Assembly (NCBI RefSeq): GCF_000764555.1 | Contig: NZ_CP009574.1 | Span: forward strand, 1,550,001-1,614,000 | DNA: 64,000 nt | Direction: 5' to 3' | Origin: Candidatus Francisella endociliophora | GTDB taxonomy: Bacteria; Pseudomonadota; Gammaproteobacteria; Francisellales; Francisellaceae | Part shown: in pieces, positions 53,286 through 64,000 of the stretch | Layout: each line of letters starts with the position of its first letter | How positions within the stretch are numbered: position 1 is the stretch's first letter | Translations under genes and position numbers: made by a program | Notes under the pieces: generated by a model | The model's database searches: none | Seen by the model: only the letters and a program-made list of their open reading frames with translations | What the model was told of the DNA's origin: nothing

Positions 53286-54635
53286 ATGAGATTTAGATAT
53301 AACTTTAAGTTTATTTTATTTATATATATCTTAACGGCACTCATTGGTGGTTATGGTTTAGGGATAATTGCTGGAGTAGCTATACATATTCAGAATAGTT
53401 TTAAATTAGACGACGGACAGTTATCTTATTTAATAGGTTTACTATTTCTTGGAGGGATAATAGCTAAATTTTTTTGGTTATCTGCTGATTATATAAGTAG
53501 AAAACGTATATTAATTATTGTTCTATTGACATTTATTGTAGCGACATTTTTGTTTATAAATAGTGTGTCATATACAAGCTTAGAGTGGTCAAGATTGTTC
53601 CAAGGAGCTGCTATTTTGCTTTCATATTATGCTTTTCCTGTTTATATGACAGAAATTGCTCTACCAGAAAAAAGAGGTATGTATGTAACTTTATATCAGC
53701 TTATGTGGGCTGGAGGTATAGCGATATCATCTTTGGCGGTATTAATGTTTGATAACTTTGTTTCTTGGCAGGAATTTTATGATGTTCCTATGTATTTATT
53801 AATTTTAGTAACTATAGGAATTCTTTTTATACCGTATAGTCCAGTATGGCTTATTTCTAGAAATAGAATTGCAGAAGCAAAAGATGTGTACAAAAAATTA
53901 TTTCCTGAGCTTACAGAGATACAAATAAATGAGAGAATTTTGTCAACTAAGGAAAGCTTATTTAAAGAAAAAAATAGTACTAATAAAGTTAGAAATTTAT
54001 TTGATGCTAAGAGTATTAAGATAATATTTATAGTAACACTTTTGCTTATATTAAATCAGCTATCAGGAAATAATGTCGTTTTACTGATGAATGAAAAAGT
54101 GCTTCAAAGTATAGATAGCTATTCGGCTAGTTTAAATATGGTTAGCTTTTTAGTTATGTTTGTTAATTTCGGAGCAACAATTTTGACTGTAATTTATGCT
54201 GATAAATTAGGAAGAAAGAAGGTGTTTTATATAGGACTTATTATAGCAATTATAAGTTATGTCTTTCTAAGTCTATCATTCTTTATACCTATTAAGGGGT
54301 TACAATACTATCTTGTGCTTATATTTTTAGTACTAGCTGTTGGAGGGTTAGCATTTGGACCAGCAGGTATTATAATTACAATTATTAATGAAATGCTTCC
54401 AAATAGAGTTAGGGTTATTGGTATTTTTATTGCTGGAATGACAACTACTATATTCACCTTCTTTTTTGCTAGTAGTTTTTTGAATTTTGCAGATAAATTT
54501 GGTTATGGAGCTCTTTTCTTAATTCTTGCTGGGGTATGTGTTGTTTACATGCTAATAGTTAAGTTAACAATTGTAGAAACAGCAGGTAAAACTTTAGAAG
54601 AAATCGAGCAAGATTTTAGAACTAAAAATGGATGA
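53286..54635 (+). CDS. MFS sugar-porter family transporter, copy 1
   Basis: 449 residues, twelve membrane helices with a central loop (~190-235). Sugar-porter features: D-R-x-S-R-K-type loop (DYISRKR), PVYMTEIALPEKRG after helix 4, LNQLSGNN in helix 7, DKLGRKKVF, and the terminal ETAGKTLEEIE. Probably H+-coupled uptake of a sugar or polyol. The gene downstream is a paralogue, about half identical by eye. Confidence 0.85.
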   Translation: MRFRYNFKFILFIYILTALIGGYGLGIIAGVAIHIQNSFKLDDGQLSYLIGLLFLGGIIAKFFWLSADYISRKRILIIVLLTFIVATFLFINSVSYTSLEWSRLFQGAAILLSYYAFPVYMTEIALPEKRGMYVTLYQLMWAGGIAISSLAVLMFDNFVSWQEFYDVPMYLLILVTIGILFIPYSPVWLISRNRIAEAKDVYKKLFPELTEIQINERILSTKESLFKEKNSTNKVRNLFDAKSIKIIFIVTLLLILNQLSGNNVVLLMNEKVLQSIDSYSASLNMVSFLVMFVNFGATILTVIYADKLGRKKVFYIGLIIAIISYVFLSLSFFIPIKGLQYYLVLIFLVLAVGGLAFGPAGIIITIINEMLPNRVRVIGIFIAGMTTTIFTFFFASSFLNFADKFGYGALFLILAGVCVVYMLIVKLTIVETAGKTLEEIEQDFRTKNG

Positions 54636-54646
54636 TATTATAAGCT

Positions 54647-55993
54647 ATGAAACTCAATTTAGATTTTAGATATAATTTTAAATTTATCTTATTTGTGTAT
54701 ATTTTGTCAGCAATAGTTGGAGGATATGCTTTAGCAATAGTTGGTGGTATTGGTGAAGATATTAGACATCATTTTGAGCTTAATAGTCATCAGCTATCTA
54801 TATTATTGGGTTTGGTATTTTTAGGTGGTATTTTAGCTAAAATTATTTGGCTAGCTACTGATCGCATAGGTCGCAGAGCAATGATAATATTTTTTGTGGC
54901 TATGTATATTTTTGGTACTTATTTGTTTGTAAATTCACAAAGTTATGACGCTTTAATTGTTGCTAGGTTTATACAAGGCTCTGCAATTTTACTTTGTACT
55001 TATGCTTTTCCTGTATATATGACAGAAATAGCACCCCCAAATAAAAGAGGTCGTTATGTAGCACTATTTCAATTGTTTTGGACTTCGGGGATGTGTTTGT
55101 CTGGCTTAGCAGTTTTTTTCTTTTACAAAGTTCTAAGCTGGCATGAGTACTTATATGTAACAGTTTCTTTTGCTCTTATTTTACTTTTTATGGCTTGTAT
55201 TATACCAGCAAGCCCAACTTGGTTGATTTTAAGAAAAAAAGTACATGATGCATACTTAGTAATCCAAAAAACGCAGCCAGACTTATCAGATGATGAGATT
55301 AAAAAACATATTGATGATATTCGAGTTAGTTTAAGAGATCATAAACCAAGAAGTTTTCTACAAAAAGTATTTATAGGTAAAGATATTATACCTGTACTAC
55401 TTGTGACTAGTGTTTTAATACTAAATCAAATTACGGGTATAAACTTTATTGTTTTTTCATCCGAACTTATATTAGCACCTCTAGTAAAAAATGCTCAAGT
55501 TGCTCATATTGCTAACTTTTTTATATTAGCTATTAACTTTTGTGCGACAATTTTGACTATATTCTATATTGATAAATGGGGGAGAAAAAAAGTTATTTTT
55601 ACTGGGCTTGCTGTTGCTCTTATAAGCATGTTGTTGCTTGTAGTTTTATATAGTTTGCCAGTATTTGAGTATAGTTATATCGCTGTAATTGTTTTATTAA
55701 TATCCTGTGTAGCAGGTCTCGCCTTTGGTCCTTCAGGAGTTGTTATCACTCTCATAAATGAGATTTTGCCAAATAGGGTGAGGATTATTGGAATCTTTAT
55801 TGCAGGCACGGCTTCGATGTTATTTGCATTCTTCTTTATTGGCTATTTTTTACAGATAGGAGAGAAATACGGTTTTAATATTATGTTTGGAATTATATTT
55901 ATAGGTTCATTTATCTATTTAATGGTTGTCAAAAAGCTAGTTCCAGAAACAGCAGGTAAAACTCTTGAAGAAATTGAAAATGAGTTTGATTAA
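54647..55993 (+). CDS. MFS sugar-porter family transporter, copy 2
   Basis: 448 residues. Same layout as its neighbour: RYNFKFILFVYILSAIVGGYALAIVGG, DRIGRRAM, YAFPVYMTEIAPPNKRGRYV, LNQITGINFIVF, DKWGRKKVIF and PETAGKTLEEIENEFD. Arose by tandem duplication; divergence suggests different substrates. Starts 11 nt after copy 1. Confidence 0.85.
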   Translation: MKLNLDFRYNFKFILFVYILSAIVGGYALAIVGGIGEDIRHHFELNSHQLSILLGLVFLGGILAKIIWLATDRIGRRAMIIFFVAMYIFGTYLFVNSQSYDALIVARFIQGSAILLCTYAFPVYMTEIAPPNKRGRYVALFQLFWTSGMCLSGLAVFFFYKVLSWHEYLYVTVSFALILLFMACIIPASPTWLILRKKVHDAYLVIQKTQPDLSDDEIKKHIDDIRVSLRDHKPRSFLQKVFIGKDIIPVLLVTSVLILNQITGINFIVFSSELILAPLVKNAQVAHIANFFILAINFCATILTIFYIDKWGRKKVIFTGLAVALISMLLLVVLYSLPVFEYSYIAVIVLLISCVAGLAFGPSGVVITLINEILPNRVRIIGIFIAGTASMLFAFFFIGYFLQIGEKYGFNIMFGIIFIGSFIYLMVVKKLVPETAGKTLEEIENEFD

Positions 55994-56105
55994 TATCAAT
56001 AACTTAAGCTTATCGATTTGTTAATAATTATATATTTTTCTTTTAATGTGTTTGTTGCCATAATAACACCATAACTTGACTCAAATAGTTTAAAAGGTGA
56101 TTAAA

Positions 56106-56237
56106 ATGAAAAATATAGTTCTACCAATTTGTATAATAGCAGCTTTAGTAACAGTTAGTTTAGGGGATAGCTTAAGAGAAATAGGGAATTTTTCTAGTGG
56201 TAATTTCCCAGAGGCAGAGCTTACATTGGCTGCTTAA
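56106..56237 (+). CDS. Small protein (43 residues) with hydrophobic N-terminus
   Basis: A short frame starting MKNIVLPICIIAALVTVSLG and ending in an acidic-polar tail (NFPEAELTLAA). AAGGTGA lies 6 nt before the ATG, a good Shine-Dalgarno, so translation is likely. It is either a short exported peptide or a single-helix membrane protein. No family recognised. It ends 10 nt before tRNA-Arg on the other strand. Confidence 0.5.
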   Translation: MKNIVLPICIIAALVTVSLGDSLREIGNFSSGNFPEAELTLAA

Positions 56238-56246
56238 ATTAAATAC

Positions 56247-56322
56247 TGGCACACCCAGAGGGACTCGAACCCCCGCATCTGCCTCCGGAGGGCAACGCTC
56301 TATCCAGTTAAGCTATGGGTGC
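56247..56322 (-). tRNA. tRNA-Arg (anticodon CCG)
   Basis: 76-nt cloverleaf on the minus strand: acceptor GCACCCA/TGGGTGT, anticodon loop CCTCCGGAG with CCG, T arm GGGGGTTCGAGTCCCTC and encoded CCA. It reads CGG, a rare codon in this AT-rich genome. Confidence 0.93.
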
Positions 56323-56330
56323 TTAAGAAA

Positions 56331-56765
56331 CTATTTTAAAATTATTCCAAAATAGATTTTATCAAAGATGTAATTATATACAAAAGCATATATAAGATAA
56401 AAAACTACAAAACCAAGATCGACAATAAATGCTTGGATAAGTCCCATATCTAGCATATATGCAACTAGAGGGATTGTTACAATTAAAAGGCCAGCCTCAA
56501 AAAATAGAGCATGTAACGCCCTAGGAAGGAATCCTCTCTTAGTGCGACATCTTCCCATCTTTCTTTCAACTATATCAAAAATATAATTGTAAATAAGATT
56601 CCATAGCATAGCTAGGACAGAAACAATGATAGCTAAGCTTGCTATATGAAACATATCTTTATGCAGTACAAACATTGCAAATGGAGTGAATATCACGATT
56701 CCAAAGAATTCAAATCCTATAGTATGAGCTAGACGAGCTGGAAAGCTCATTTTTTTATTAGTCAA
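56331..56765 (-). CDS. PACE-family efflux transporter (two BTP domains)
   Basis: 144 residues, four membrane helices formed by two bacterial-transmembrane-pair repeats. First: RLAHTIGFEFFGI...FAMFVLHKDM and MLWNLIYNYIFD; second: RALHALFFEAGLL...YAFVYNYIFDKIY. The Glu in helix 1 (GFEF) corresponds to the essential Glu of AceI. PACE pumps expel chlorhexidine, acriflavine or, natively, short-chain diamines. Substrate here not determinable. Confidence 0.8.
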   Translation of the reverse strand: MTNKKMSFPARLAHTIGFEFFGIVIFTPFAMFVLHKDMFHIASLAIIVSVLAMLWNLIYNYIFDIVERKMGRCRTKRGFLPRALHALFFEAGLLIVTIPLVAYMLDMGLIQAFIVDLGFVVFYLIYAFVYNYIFDKIYFGIILK

Positions 56766-56817
56766 AATCTTGTCTCTATTTACTTTTAAGTTTAAAGGAT
56801 AACAATAAATAAGTATT

Positions 56818-57696
56818 CTATGCTAACTTATTTATAGCATTTGCCAATTCTTGTGATTTATCCCAAGCAATTGCATGACCTGCATTTTTAAAGTATTTAG
56901 CTGTAATATTTTTTTTATTTTTTACTTCAGCAATCGTGTCTTTAATTTCATTAACACGCTCTACTTTATCATCAAGAGATACATATATGTATATAGGCAT
57001 TTCTATATTCTTGAATTTTTTTAGATTATCATCACTATTACGCCATTTAGTGACACCAGTTATTTGTTTTGCTAAAACCTCATTCGATGGAAAAAGTTTT
57101 GTTATTTCACTGTTTATGAATCTGTTTTTCTCAGCGTTTAAGTTTTCTTTAGAGTAATCATATAGGTTTATACTAAAAACATAATTATAAATATCATCAG
57201 TGGTTTTAAATGCTGGGGCTGGTGGGATTTTTTGTGTAGATGTTTTTGGTAAAGCGGGTGACAGTAGTATAAGGTGGGAATATTCCTCAGGGTGTTCAAA
57301 ACTTGCTTCTAATGCTACAGCACCACCCATGGACCATCCTAATAGTGAAGGACTATAAATACTTGCTTTTGTTGCAAAAGTATTAACATCTTCTGCCATA
57401 TCAGAAATTGAATAATTTTCTTTAGTACTCTGTCTATCAGTATTAATGTTTCTGTAGTCAAGTAGATATAAATTATAGCTTTTAGCTAAATTATCTATGA
57501 AATCTTTTGGCCAGAAGTTTGCTGTAGTTCCACGACCTGTGAGCATTATAAGGTTGGGCTTAGTTTCATTATAAGTAGATTGAAGGTAATGAATGTCAAT
57601 ATCATTGCTAATATCAATAGTTTTGCTTTCTAAGTTTACGGAGTATCCTAAGCTCGCAATTACTAAAAAAAATAGTACCGTTATAAGTTTTCTCAT
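56818..57696 (-). CDS. Exported alpha/beta hydrolase
   Basis: 292 residues with a signal peptide (cut near GYSV). Alpha/beta-hydrolase triad: nucleophile GWSMGGA (Ser near 119), Asp in VSLDDKV (near 240) and His in NAGHAIAW (near 273). LTGRGTTANFWP forms the oxyanion loop. Lipase or esterase in the periplasm or beyond; substrate unknown. Transcribed away from groS and upstream of the PACE gene in the same direction. Confidence 0.8.
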   Translation of the reverse strand: MRKLITVLFFLVIASLGYSVNLESKTIDISNDIDIHYLQSTYNETKPNLIMLTGRGTTANFWPKDFIDNLAKSYNLYLLDYRNINTDRQSTKENYSISDMAEDVNTFATKASIYSPSLLGWSMGGAVALEASFEHPEEYSHLILLSPALPKTSTQKIPPAPAFKTTDDIYNYVFSINLYDYSKENLNAEKNRFINSEITKLFPSNEVLAKQITGVTKWRNSDDNLKKFKNIEMPIYIYVSLDDKVERVNEIKDTIAEVKNKKNITAKYFKNAGHAIAWDKSQELANAINKLA

Positions 57697-57768
57697 AATG
57701 TAATAAGTAAGGTGATAATTTTATAAGTGCTAACATTATACTTTTTTAAAAAAAGATCGCAAAATATT

Positions 57769-57796
57769 CTTGAAAAAGGACTTTTTGGCTCAATAT
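57769..57796 (+). promoter_or_regulatory. Heat-shock (sigma-32-type) promoter of groS-groL
   Basis: CTTGAA, 14 bases, CTCAATAT fits the sigma-32 pattern (CTTGAA ... CCCCATNT) at the expected spacing, about 107 nt before groS. No CIRCE inverted repeat (the HrcA site) is seen in the leader. Confidence 0.6.
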
Positions 57797-57902
57797 GTAA
57801 ATTTGCAAGGTTTAGAGTACAAGAGTTATTCTAAAAATGCACAAAATTTAAATGCTTAAAGTAAAACAAAATAACAATAATTAACAAAGGAGTAAGATTG
57901 TT

Positions 57903-58190
57903 ATGAACATTCGTCCATTACAAGACAGAGTATTAGTACGCCGTGCAGAAGAAGAAACAAAATCTGCTGGTGGAATTATCCTAACTGGTAGTGCTCAAGA
58001 GAAGCCTAGCGAAGGTGAAGTTGTAGCTGTTGGCAATGGTAAGAAACTAGACAACGGTTCTACTCAACCTATGGATGTGAAAGTAGGTGATAAAGTACTA
58101 TTTGGTAAATACTCGGGTAGTGAAGTAAAAGCAGGTGATGAAACTCTTCTAATGATGAGAGAAGAAGACATCATGGGTATTATCGGATAA
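57903..58190 (+). CDS. groS: Co-chaperonin GroES
   Basis: 95 residues, full length. [18 protein letters not shown], the mobile loop [18 protein letters not shown] and the KYSGSEV...[15 protein letters not shown] end are diagnostic. Heptameric lid of GroEL. AAAGGAG precedes the ATG. First gene of the heat-shock pair. Confidence 0.98.
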   Translation: MNIRPLQDRVLVRRAEEETKSAGGIILTGSAQEKPSEGEVVAVGNGKKLDNGSTQPMDVKVGDKVLFGKYSGSEVKAGDETLLMMREEDIMGIIG

Positions 58191-59861
<1,671 letters not shown>

Positions 59862-59955
59862 TATGTTTCTTTAAATCTTTTCTAAAAACTCTATATATTT
59901 CTTTGTAATCTCATATAATAATTCTTACAAATTTTTAAAAAAATAAGAGTTATTT

Positions 59956-61308
59956 ATGGGTTCAATCTCAAATGATAATAAAGTTCTTGGCTTAAAAGAT
60001 GTAACAATAATGGCAGTTACAGCCAATTTTGGTATTCGTTGGATACCTGTTGCAGCTTGTTTGGGAGCCTCAGCAATATTTTTCTGGATACTTGGTGCTG
60101 TAATGTTTTTCTTACCGCTGGTTGTAATTGCAGTTCAGCTTTCTAAAAAACATCCTGATGAGGGTGGTATTTATTCATGGACAGTTAGAGCTTTAGGTGA
60201 AAAAGCTGGTTTTATGGTAGCTTGGTTATATTGGGTTAATACGGTATTTTATTATCCAGCAGTACTTATATTCTTAGCTACTAACTTTGCATATTTCATT
60301 GGTCGTCCTGATTTGGTTAGTAATCATTACTATATTACGATTGTAGTATTGACAGCGTTTTGGTTAGTAACATTTATTAGTTTTTATGGTCTAAAAGCAA
60401 ATAAATATCTAGTAGATATTGGTGGTGTTTTAGGTTCATTTTTACCAGCTATTGCCATTATTGTATTAGGTTTTATAGCATATTTGATGGTAGGTGAGAG
60501 TGCTACAGATTTCTCTTTGGGAAATATTATCCCACATGAAAATGTTTGGCATAATCTATCGACCTTGACAATTATTATGTTTGCAATGGCTGGGATTGAG
60601 ATTATCCCAACTTTTGCAAACTCTGTAAAAGATGCAAAACGAAACCTATATTATGGTTTAATGCTTTCTGCTTTTATTCTGCTTGGTCTATATATTTTAG
60701 GGACAGTTGCTTTAAATCTTGTGGCATCTCCTAATAGTATTAATAGTGCTTCTGGGCTTATGGAAGCATTTGAGATAATTGGACAAAGGTTTGGCTGGGA
60801 TTGGTTCCCAAGATTGATGGCATTTTTACTTACATTTGCAGAGCTTGCAGCTGTTAGCATCTGGCTTTTAGCACCAGTAGTTATGTTCTTTAAATGTACT
60901 CCTAAAGGTATCCTTCCCGAGTGGTTACATAAAACAAACAAACATGACTCACCAAAAAATGCCTTGGTATTTATGGGTATTTTAGTAACTTTGATTGTTG
61001 TCTTAACAAACTTTTTACCATCTGTAGATTTGATGTATCAAGCTTTGATTCTTATGGCAACAGTACTTTACTTCATACCATATCTATATTTAGTAATTGC
61101 TTATATTAAGCTTATGGATAATCGATATAAATATTTCTTAGGCTTTTTTGTCTTTATTTCTACATCTTTAGGTATTATTTTCAGTTTCCAACCGCCAAGT
61201 GACTTAACAGGTATGTATGATATTTTTATCTATGAGTTTGAGTTAATCTTAGGTCCAATTATATTTATTGTTATAGGTTGGGCTTTGTATAAGTTTAGAA
61301 GCAAGTAG
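59956..61308 (+). CDS. APC-family amino-acid permease/antiporter, copy 1
   Basis: 450 residues, twelve membrane helices. The N-terminus VLGLKDVTIMAVTANFGIRW and the PDEGGIYSWTVRALGEKAGFMVAWLYWVN segment fit APC amino-acid antiporters of the glutamate/GABA type or YjeM-like branch. A MFFKCTPKGILPEWLHKTNKH loop is characteristic of the pair. Substrate unknown. 94 nt after groL; probably its own promoter. Confidence 0.8.
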   Translation: MGSISNDNKVLGLKDVTIMAVTANFGIRWIPVAACLGASAIFFWILGAVMFFLPLVVIAVQLSKKHPDEGGIYSWTVRALGEKAGFMVAWLYWVNTVFYYPAVLIFLATNFAYFIGRPDLVSNHYYITIVVLTAFWLVTFISFYGLKANKYLVDIGGVLGSFLPAIAIIVLGFIAYLMVGESATDFSLGNIIPHENVWHNLSTLTIIMFAMAGIEIIPTFANSVKDAKRNLYYGLMLSAFILLGLYILGTVALNLVASPNSINSASGLMEAFEIIGQRFGWDWFPRLMAFLLTFAELAAVSIWLLAPVVMFFKCTPKGILPEWLHKTNKHDSPKNALVFMGILVTLIVVLTNFLPSVDLMYQALILMATVLYFIPYLYLVIAYIKLMDNRYKYFLGFFVFISTSLGIIFSFQPPSDLTGMYDIFIYEFELILGPIIFIVIGWALYKFRSK

Positions 61309-61460
61309 CTTATTTTTGTAGATAAGTATTCATTATTGTTAATAGCCTTTGATATAACTAGCAATTAATAATTAAAAAAATCTAGATATTTCCCCTACAT
61401 AAATTTTTTTTATTACATATAATTGATTCTTATAAGTTTTTTAAAAAATGAGAGTCACTT

Positions 61461-62822
61461 ATGGATTTAACCTCTAATGATAATAAAGTTTTAGGTTTTA
61501 AAGATGTTACTTTAATGACAATAGCTTCTAATTTTGGTATTAGATGGTTAGCTGTAGCAGCAGGACTAGGAGCTTCGGCTATCTTTTTCTGGATAGCAGG
61601 AGCTTTAATGTTTTTTATTCCCTTAACATTTATAGCTGTTTATCTATCCAAACGATATCCAGAGGAGGGTGGGGCATATACTTGGACAACTATAGCATTT
61701 GGTGAAAAGTCTGGGTTTATGGTTGCTTGGTTATACTGGGTTAACAACCTTTTTTACTATCCTACTTTAATGATATTTTTTGCAGCTAACTTTGCTTATT
61801 TTATAGGTATGCCTGATAAAATCCATGATCAGATATGGGTTACTACATTAATACTTATTGTATTTTGGGCTATTATCTTAATTAATTTATATGGCTTAAG
61901 AGCTAGTAAAATGATAGGTGATATTGGCGGGTTATTAGGAGCGATAGTCCCTGCCATAGTAGTTATAATTCTAGGCTTTGCTGCGTATTTTATATATGGA
62001 GGGAGCGCTACTGAATTTACTTCTAATAATATAATTCCACATGACAGCATATTTGGTAATCTTTCGACATTAACAATAATTATGTTTGCTATGTCTGGAA
62101 TTGAAATTATTCCAACATTTGCAAATTCTGTTAAGGGCGGAGGAAAAACTTTATATAAGAGTTTGATTTTTTCAGCCTTTCTTTTAATAGGCTTTTATAT
62201 ATTAGGTACAATTGCTATAAATATTGTTTTAGCGCCTGATAATATAAGTGAAACGGCAGGCCTTGTCGATGCATTTAACTTATTAGGGCAAAAGCTGGGT
62301 ATAAGCTGGTTAGCACATTTAATGGCATTTTTGTTAACATTTGCTGAGCTTGCAGGAATTACTATATGGCTTGTTGCTCCTATTACGATGTTCTTTAAAT
62401 GTACACCTAGAGGTATATTGCCAGAATGGTTACATAAGACAAATAAGTACAATGCTCCAGCAAATGGCTTAATTTTTATGGGTGTAATTGTAAGTATAAT
62501 TATTTTATTCACAAATCTATTGCCAACAGTTGATACTATGTATCATGCTTTGATACTTATGGCTACTGTATTATATTTTATACCATATATTTATGTGGCT
62601 CTGGCGTACTATAAGTTAGCTGAAACAAGATTTAAATATTTGGTAAGTATATTAGTTCTAATATCTTTATGTTTAGGAATTATATTTAGTTTTCAGCCCC
62701 CTGCAGATTTGAAAACAACTACTGAAATTATTATTTATGAGCTTGAATTAGCTTTAGGACCTATAGCATTTATTCTCATTGGCTGGGCTTTGTATAAATT
62801 TAGAAGAGTTAGTAATGATTAA
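61461..62822 (+). CDS. APC-family amino-acid permease/antiporter, copy 2
   Basis: 453 residues; tandem paralogue of the preceding gene with the same landmarks (VLGFKDVTLMTIASNFGIRW, PEEGGAYTWTTIAFGEKSGFM, FFKCTPRGILPEWLHKTNKY). The upstream leaders of the two copies also match (ATTCTTA-AA, then AAAAAAT-AGAGT near the start), showing that the duplication included the translation start. Its stop overlaps the start of the next gene by 8 nt. Confidence 0.8.
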   Translation: MDLTSNDNKVLGFKDVTLMTIASNFGIRWLAVAAGLGASAIFFWIAGALMFFIPLTFIAVYLSKRYPEEGGAYTWTTIAFGEKSGFMVAWLYWVNNLFYYPTLMIFFAANFAYFIGMPDKIHDQIWVTTLILIVFWAIILINLYGLRASKMIGDIGGLLGAIVPAIVVIILGFAAYFIYGGSATEFTSNNIIPHDSIFGNLSTLTIIMFAMSGIEIIPTFANSVKGGGKTLYKSLIFSAFLLIGFYILGTIAINIVLAPDNISETAGLVDAFNLLGQKLGISWLAHLMAFLLTFAELAGITIWLVAPITMFFKCTPRGILPEWLHKTNKYNAPANGLIFMGVIVSIIILFTNLLPTVDTMYHALILMATVLYFIPYIYVALAYYKLAETRFKYLVSILVLISLCLGIIFSFQPPADLKTTTEIIIYELELALGPIAFILIGWALYKFRRVSND

Positions 62823-64000
62823 GAAAATAGTATTAATTACATCATTATCATTAGGTATTGTTTTTGGTGCATCACAAACAGAGGATAGTATTTTTAAAAA
62901 TGTTGATACTATTATACAAAATGATGTTGATAATGGTTTTGGTGGAGCTGTTTTGGCAGTAATTAAAGATGGCGAAGTTATTAAAGAATCAGCTTATGGC
63001 TATCGTGATAGGTTTAAATCTGATTGTATAACAAGACCGGATTATACTATTCCAAATAGTTGTTATTTAGAAATGGCACAAAGAGCGCCTATGACAGTAA
63101 ATACAAAATTTGATTTAGCTTCTTTGACAAAAATTTATTCAACTGTATTTTCTATGATGCATTTGGTATACCAAGGCAAACTTGATCTTAATAAGCCCGT
63201 AGCAGACTATATACAAGACTACCCATACAAAGATATCACAGTAAAACAGGTAGCAGAACACACAGCAGGTTTTGGCCCTGAAGTAAACTTCTATAATAGA
63301 AATGATGTTATGTACAACGGCAAGACAGTAGAAGAAAATGGTTTTTATTCTCAAGATAGAGCAACGACTTTAGATTTTATAACAGGTCGAAATGATAGTG
63401 ACAATAATCCAAATTATCTTGTGGTGCCTAGAGAGTATGAGCCTGGTACAAAAAATATTTACAGTGATACTGATTTTATGTTACTTGGAACTATTATTGA
63501 GCATATTACTGGTAAATCACAAGATAAGTATGTAAAAGAGGAGATTTATAAACCTTTAGGAATACAACTTACATATAAGCCTCTTGAAAATGGTGTGGAT
63601 ATTAATCAAATTGCACAAACTGCTATTGGTAACTGGGATGCATCATATAGCGAGGTTTATGAAAAATACTTGAGAATAGAGTTTTATGATAATATGCGTC
63701 TTAATCCTATTCGAGGACATTCTCAAGATGAAAAGCTTTTCTATAGTATGGGTGAGGTATCTGGGCATGCTGGATTATTTGGTAGCGTTGAAGATTTAGA
63801 GCCATTAGTTAAGCTACTTTTAAATGGAGGTAGTTATAATGGAGTGACTCTATTTGATCAAAAGACTTTAGATCTATTTACAACTCCTGTTGCAACAAAT
63901 GATACTTATGGAATAGGTTGGAGGCTAGCTGGAGATGATGGAAAAATGGCTTGGATGATGGGTGACTATGCTAGTGATAAAGCATTTGGACACACTGGTT
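62815..64000 (+). CDS. Exported serine beta-lactamase-fold hydrolase (YfeW/PBP4B-like), 3' end outside the window
   Basis: About 395 residues visible. Signal peptide (cut near FGAS), then the class C beta-lactamase-like domain: GGAVLAVIKDG, SLTK (near residue 104) and Y-S-D in IYSDTDFMLLG (near 220); SGHAGLFG later. Homologous to the protein at 52122-53276 but exported and with longer insertions. E. coli YfeW (PBP4B), a penicillin-binding D-Ala-D-Ala carboxypeptidase candidate, has the same layout. The ATG overlaps the permease stop, with AGAAGAG upstream. Confidence 0.8.
   Translation, partial: MIKKIVLITSLSLGIVFGASQTEDSIFKNVDTIIQNDVDNGFGGAVLAVIKDGEVIKESAYGYRDRFKSDCITRPDYTIPNSCYLEMAQRAPMTVNTKFDLASLTKIYSTVFSMMHLVYQGKLDLNKPVADYIQDYPYKDITVKQVAEHTAGFGPEVNFYNRNDVMYNGKTVEENGFYSQDRATTLDFITGRNDSDNNPNYLVVPREYEPGTKNIYSDTDFMLLGTIIEHITGKSQDKYVKEEIYKPLGIQLTYKPLENGVDINQIAQTAIGNWDASYSEVYEKYLRIEFYDNMRLNPIRGHSQDEKLFYSMGEVSGHAGLFGSVEDLEPLVKLLLNGGSYNGVTLFDQKTLDLFTTPVATNDTYGIGWRLAGDDGKMAWMMGDYASDKAFGHTG

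Overview
The window looks like chromosomal DNA of a Francisellaceae bacterium, most probably an aquatic Francisella close to F. philomiragia. The base composition is AT-rich. There is a LpxF-type lipid A 4'-phosphatase beside ftsK-lolA, gamma-proteobacterial housekeeping genes (proQ, trkH, glpX, cysS, prmB, rlmH, yaaA, ffs, groS-groL), many small lipoproteins and several chitin-degrading enzymes. The genus is inferred from gene content and from remembered protein families, not from any search.

Layout. 1-7.0 kb (all leftward): a GH32 beta-fructosidase cut by the window edge, a secreted repeat fibre protein, its partner lipoprotein and a GH18 chitinase. 7.4-14.8 kb: tRNA-Met, proQ, small lipoproteins, trkH, lolA, ftsK, lpxF. 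14.9-21.3 kb: a toxin locus made of a two-gene Sec-exported Rhs/YD-repeat protein with a TNT-type NAD-glycohydrolase tip, its immunity gene, and a tail of orphan toxin tips, immunity genes and decayed fragments. 21.3-30.4 kb: a lysine riboswitch with lysP, an alpha/beta hydrolase, glpX, two pseudogenes, putP, a GT2 glycosyltransferase and a CorC/HlyC-like protein. 30.4-41.3 kb: three tandem, paralogous minor-pilin cassettes (A, B, C), each ending in a large PilX/GspK-like protein; the one in B carries two chitin-binding modules. 41.4-43.7 kb: cysS-prmB. 44.0-50.3 kb: a second lipoprotein plus fibre pair (this fibre ends in a phage-tail-collar domain), a pilin remnant cut by an IS256-type transposase remnant, and a GH19 chitinase. 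50.4-64 kb: rlmH, yaaA, 4.5S RNA, a serine beta-lactamase-fold hydrolase, two sugar-porter paralogues, tRNA-Arg, a PACE-type pump, a lipase-like hydrolase, groS-groL behind a heat-shock-type promoter, two APC permease paralogues and a second beta-lactamase-fold hydrolase cut by the edge.

How it may work together. The strongest theme is chitin and surface adhesion. Two secreted chitinases (GH18, GH19), a pilus-tip protein with CBM5/12-like modules resembling the one in the GH19 enzyme, a small secreted protein sharing the N-terminal domain of the GH19 enzyme, and two paralogous lipoprotein/fibre pairs lying near the chitinases suggest a modular chitin-attachment and degradation system with exchangeable tips. 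Both chitinase genes have the same type of palindromic element 100-160 nt upstream, with matched base changes in both arms, which suggests co-regulation. The Rhs/TNT locus is a separate antagonism module. All functional links beyond family assignment are inference.
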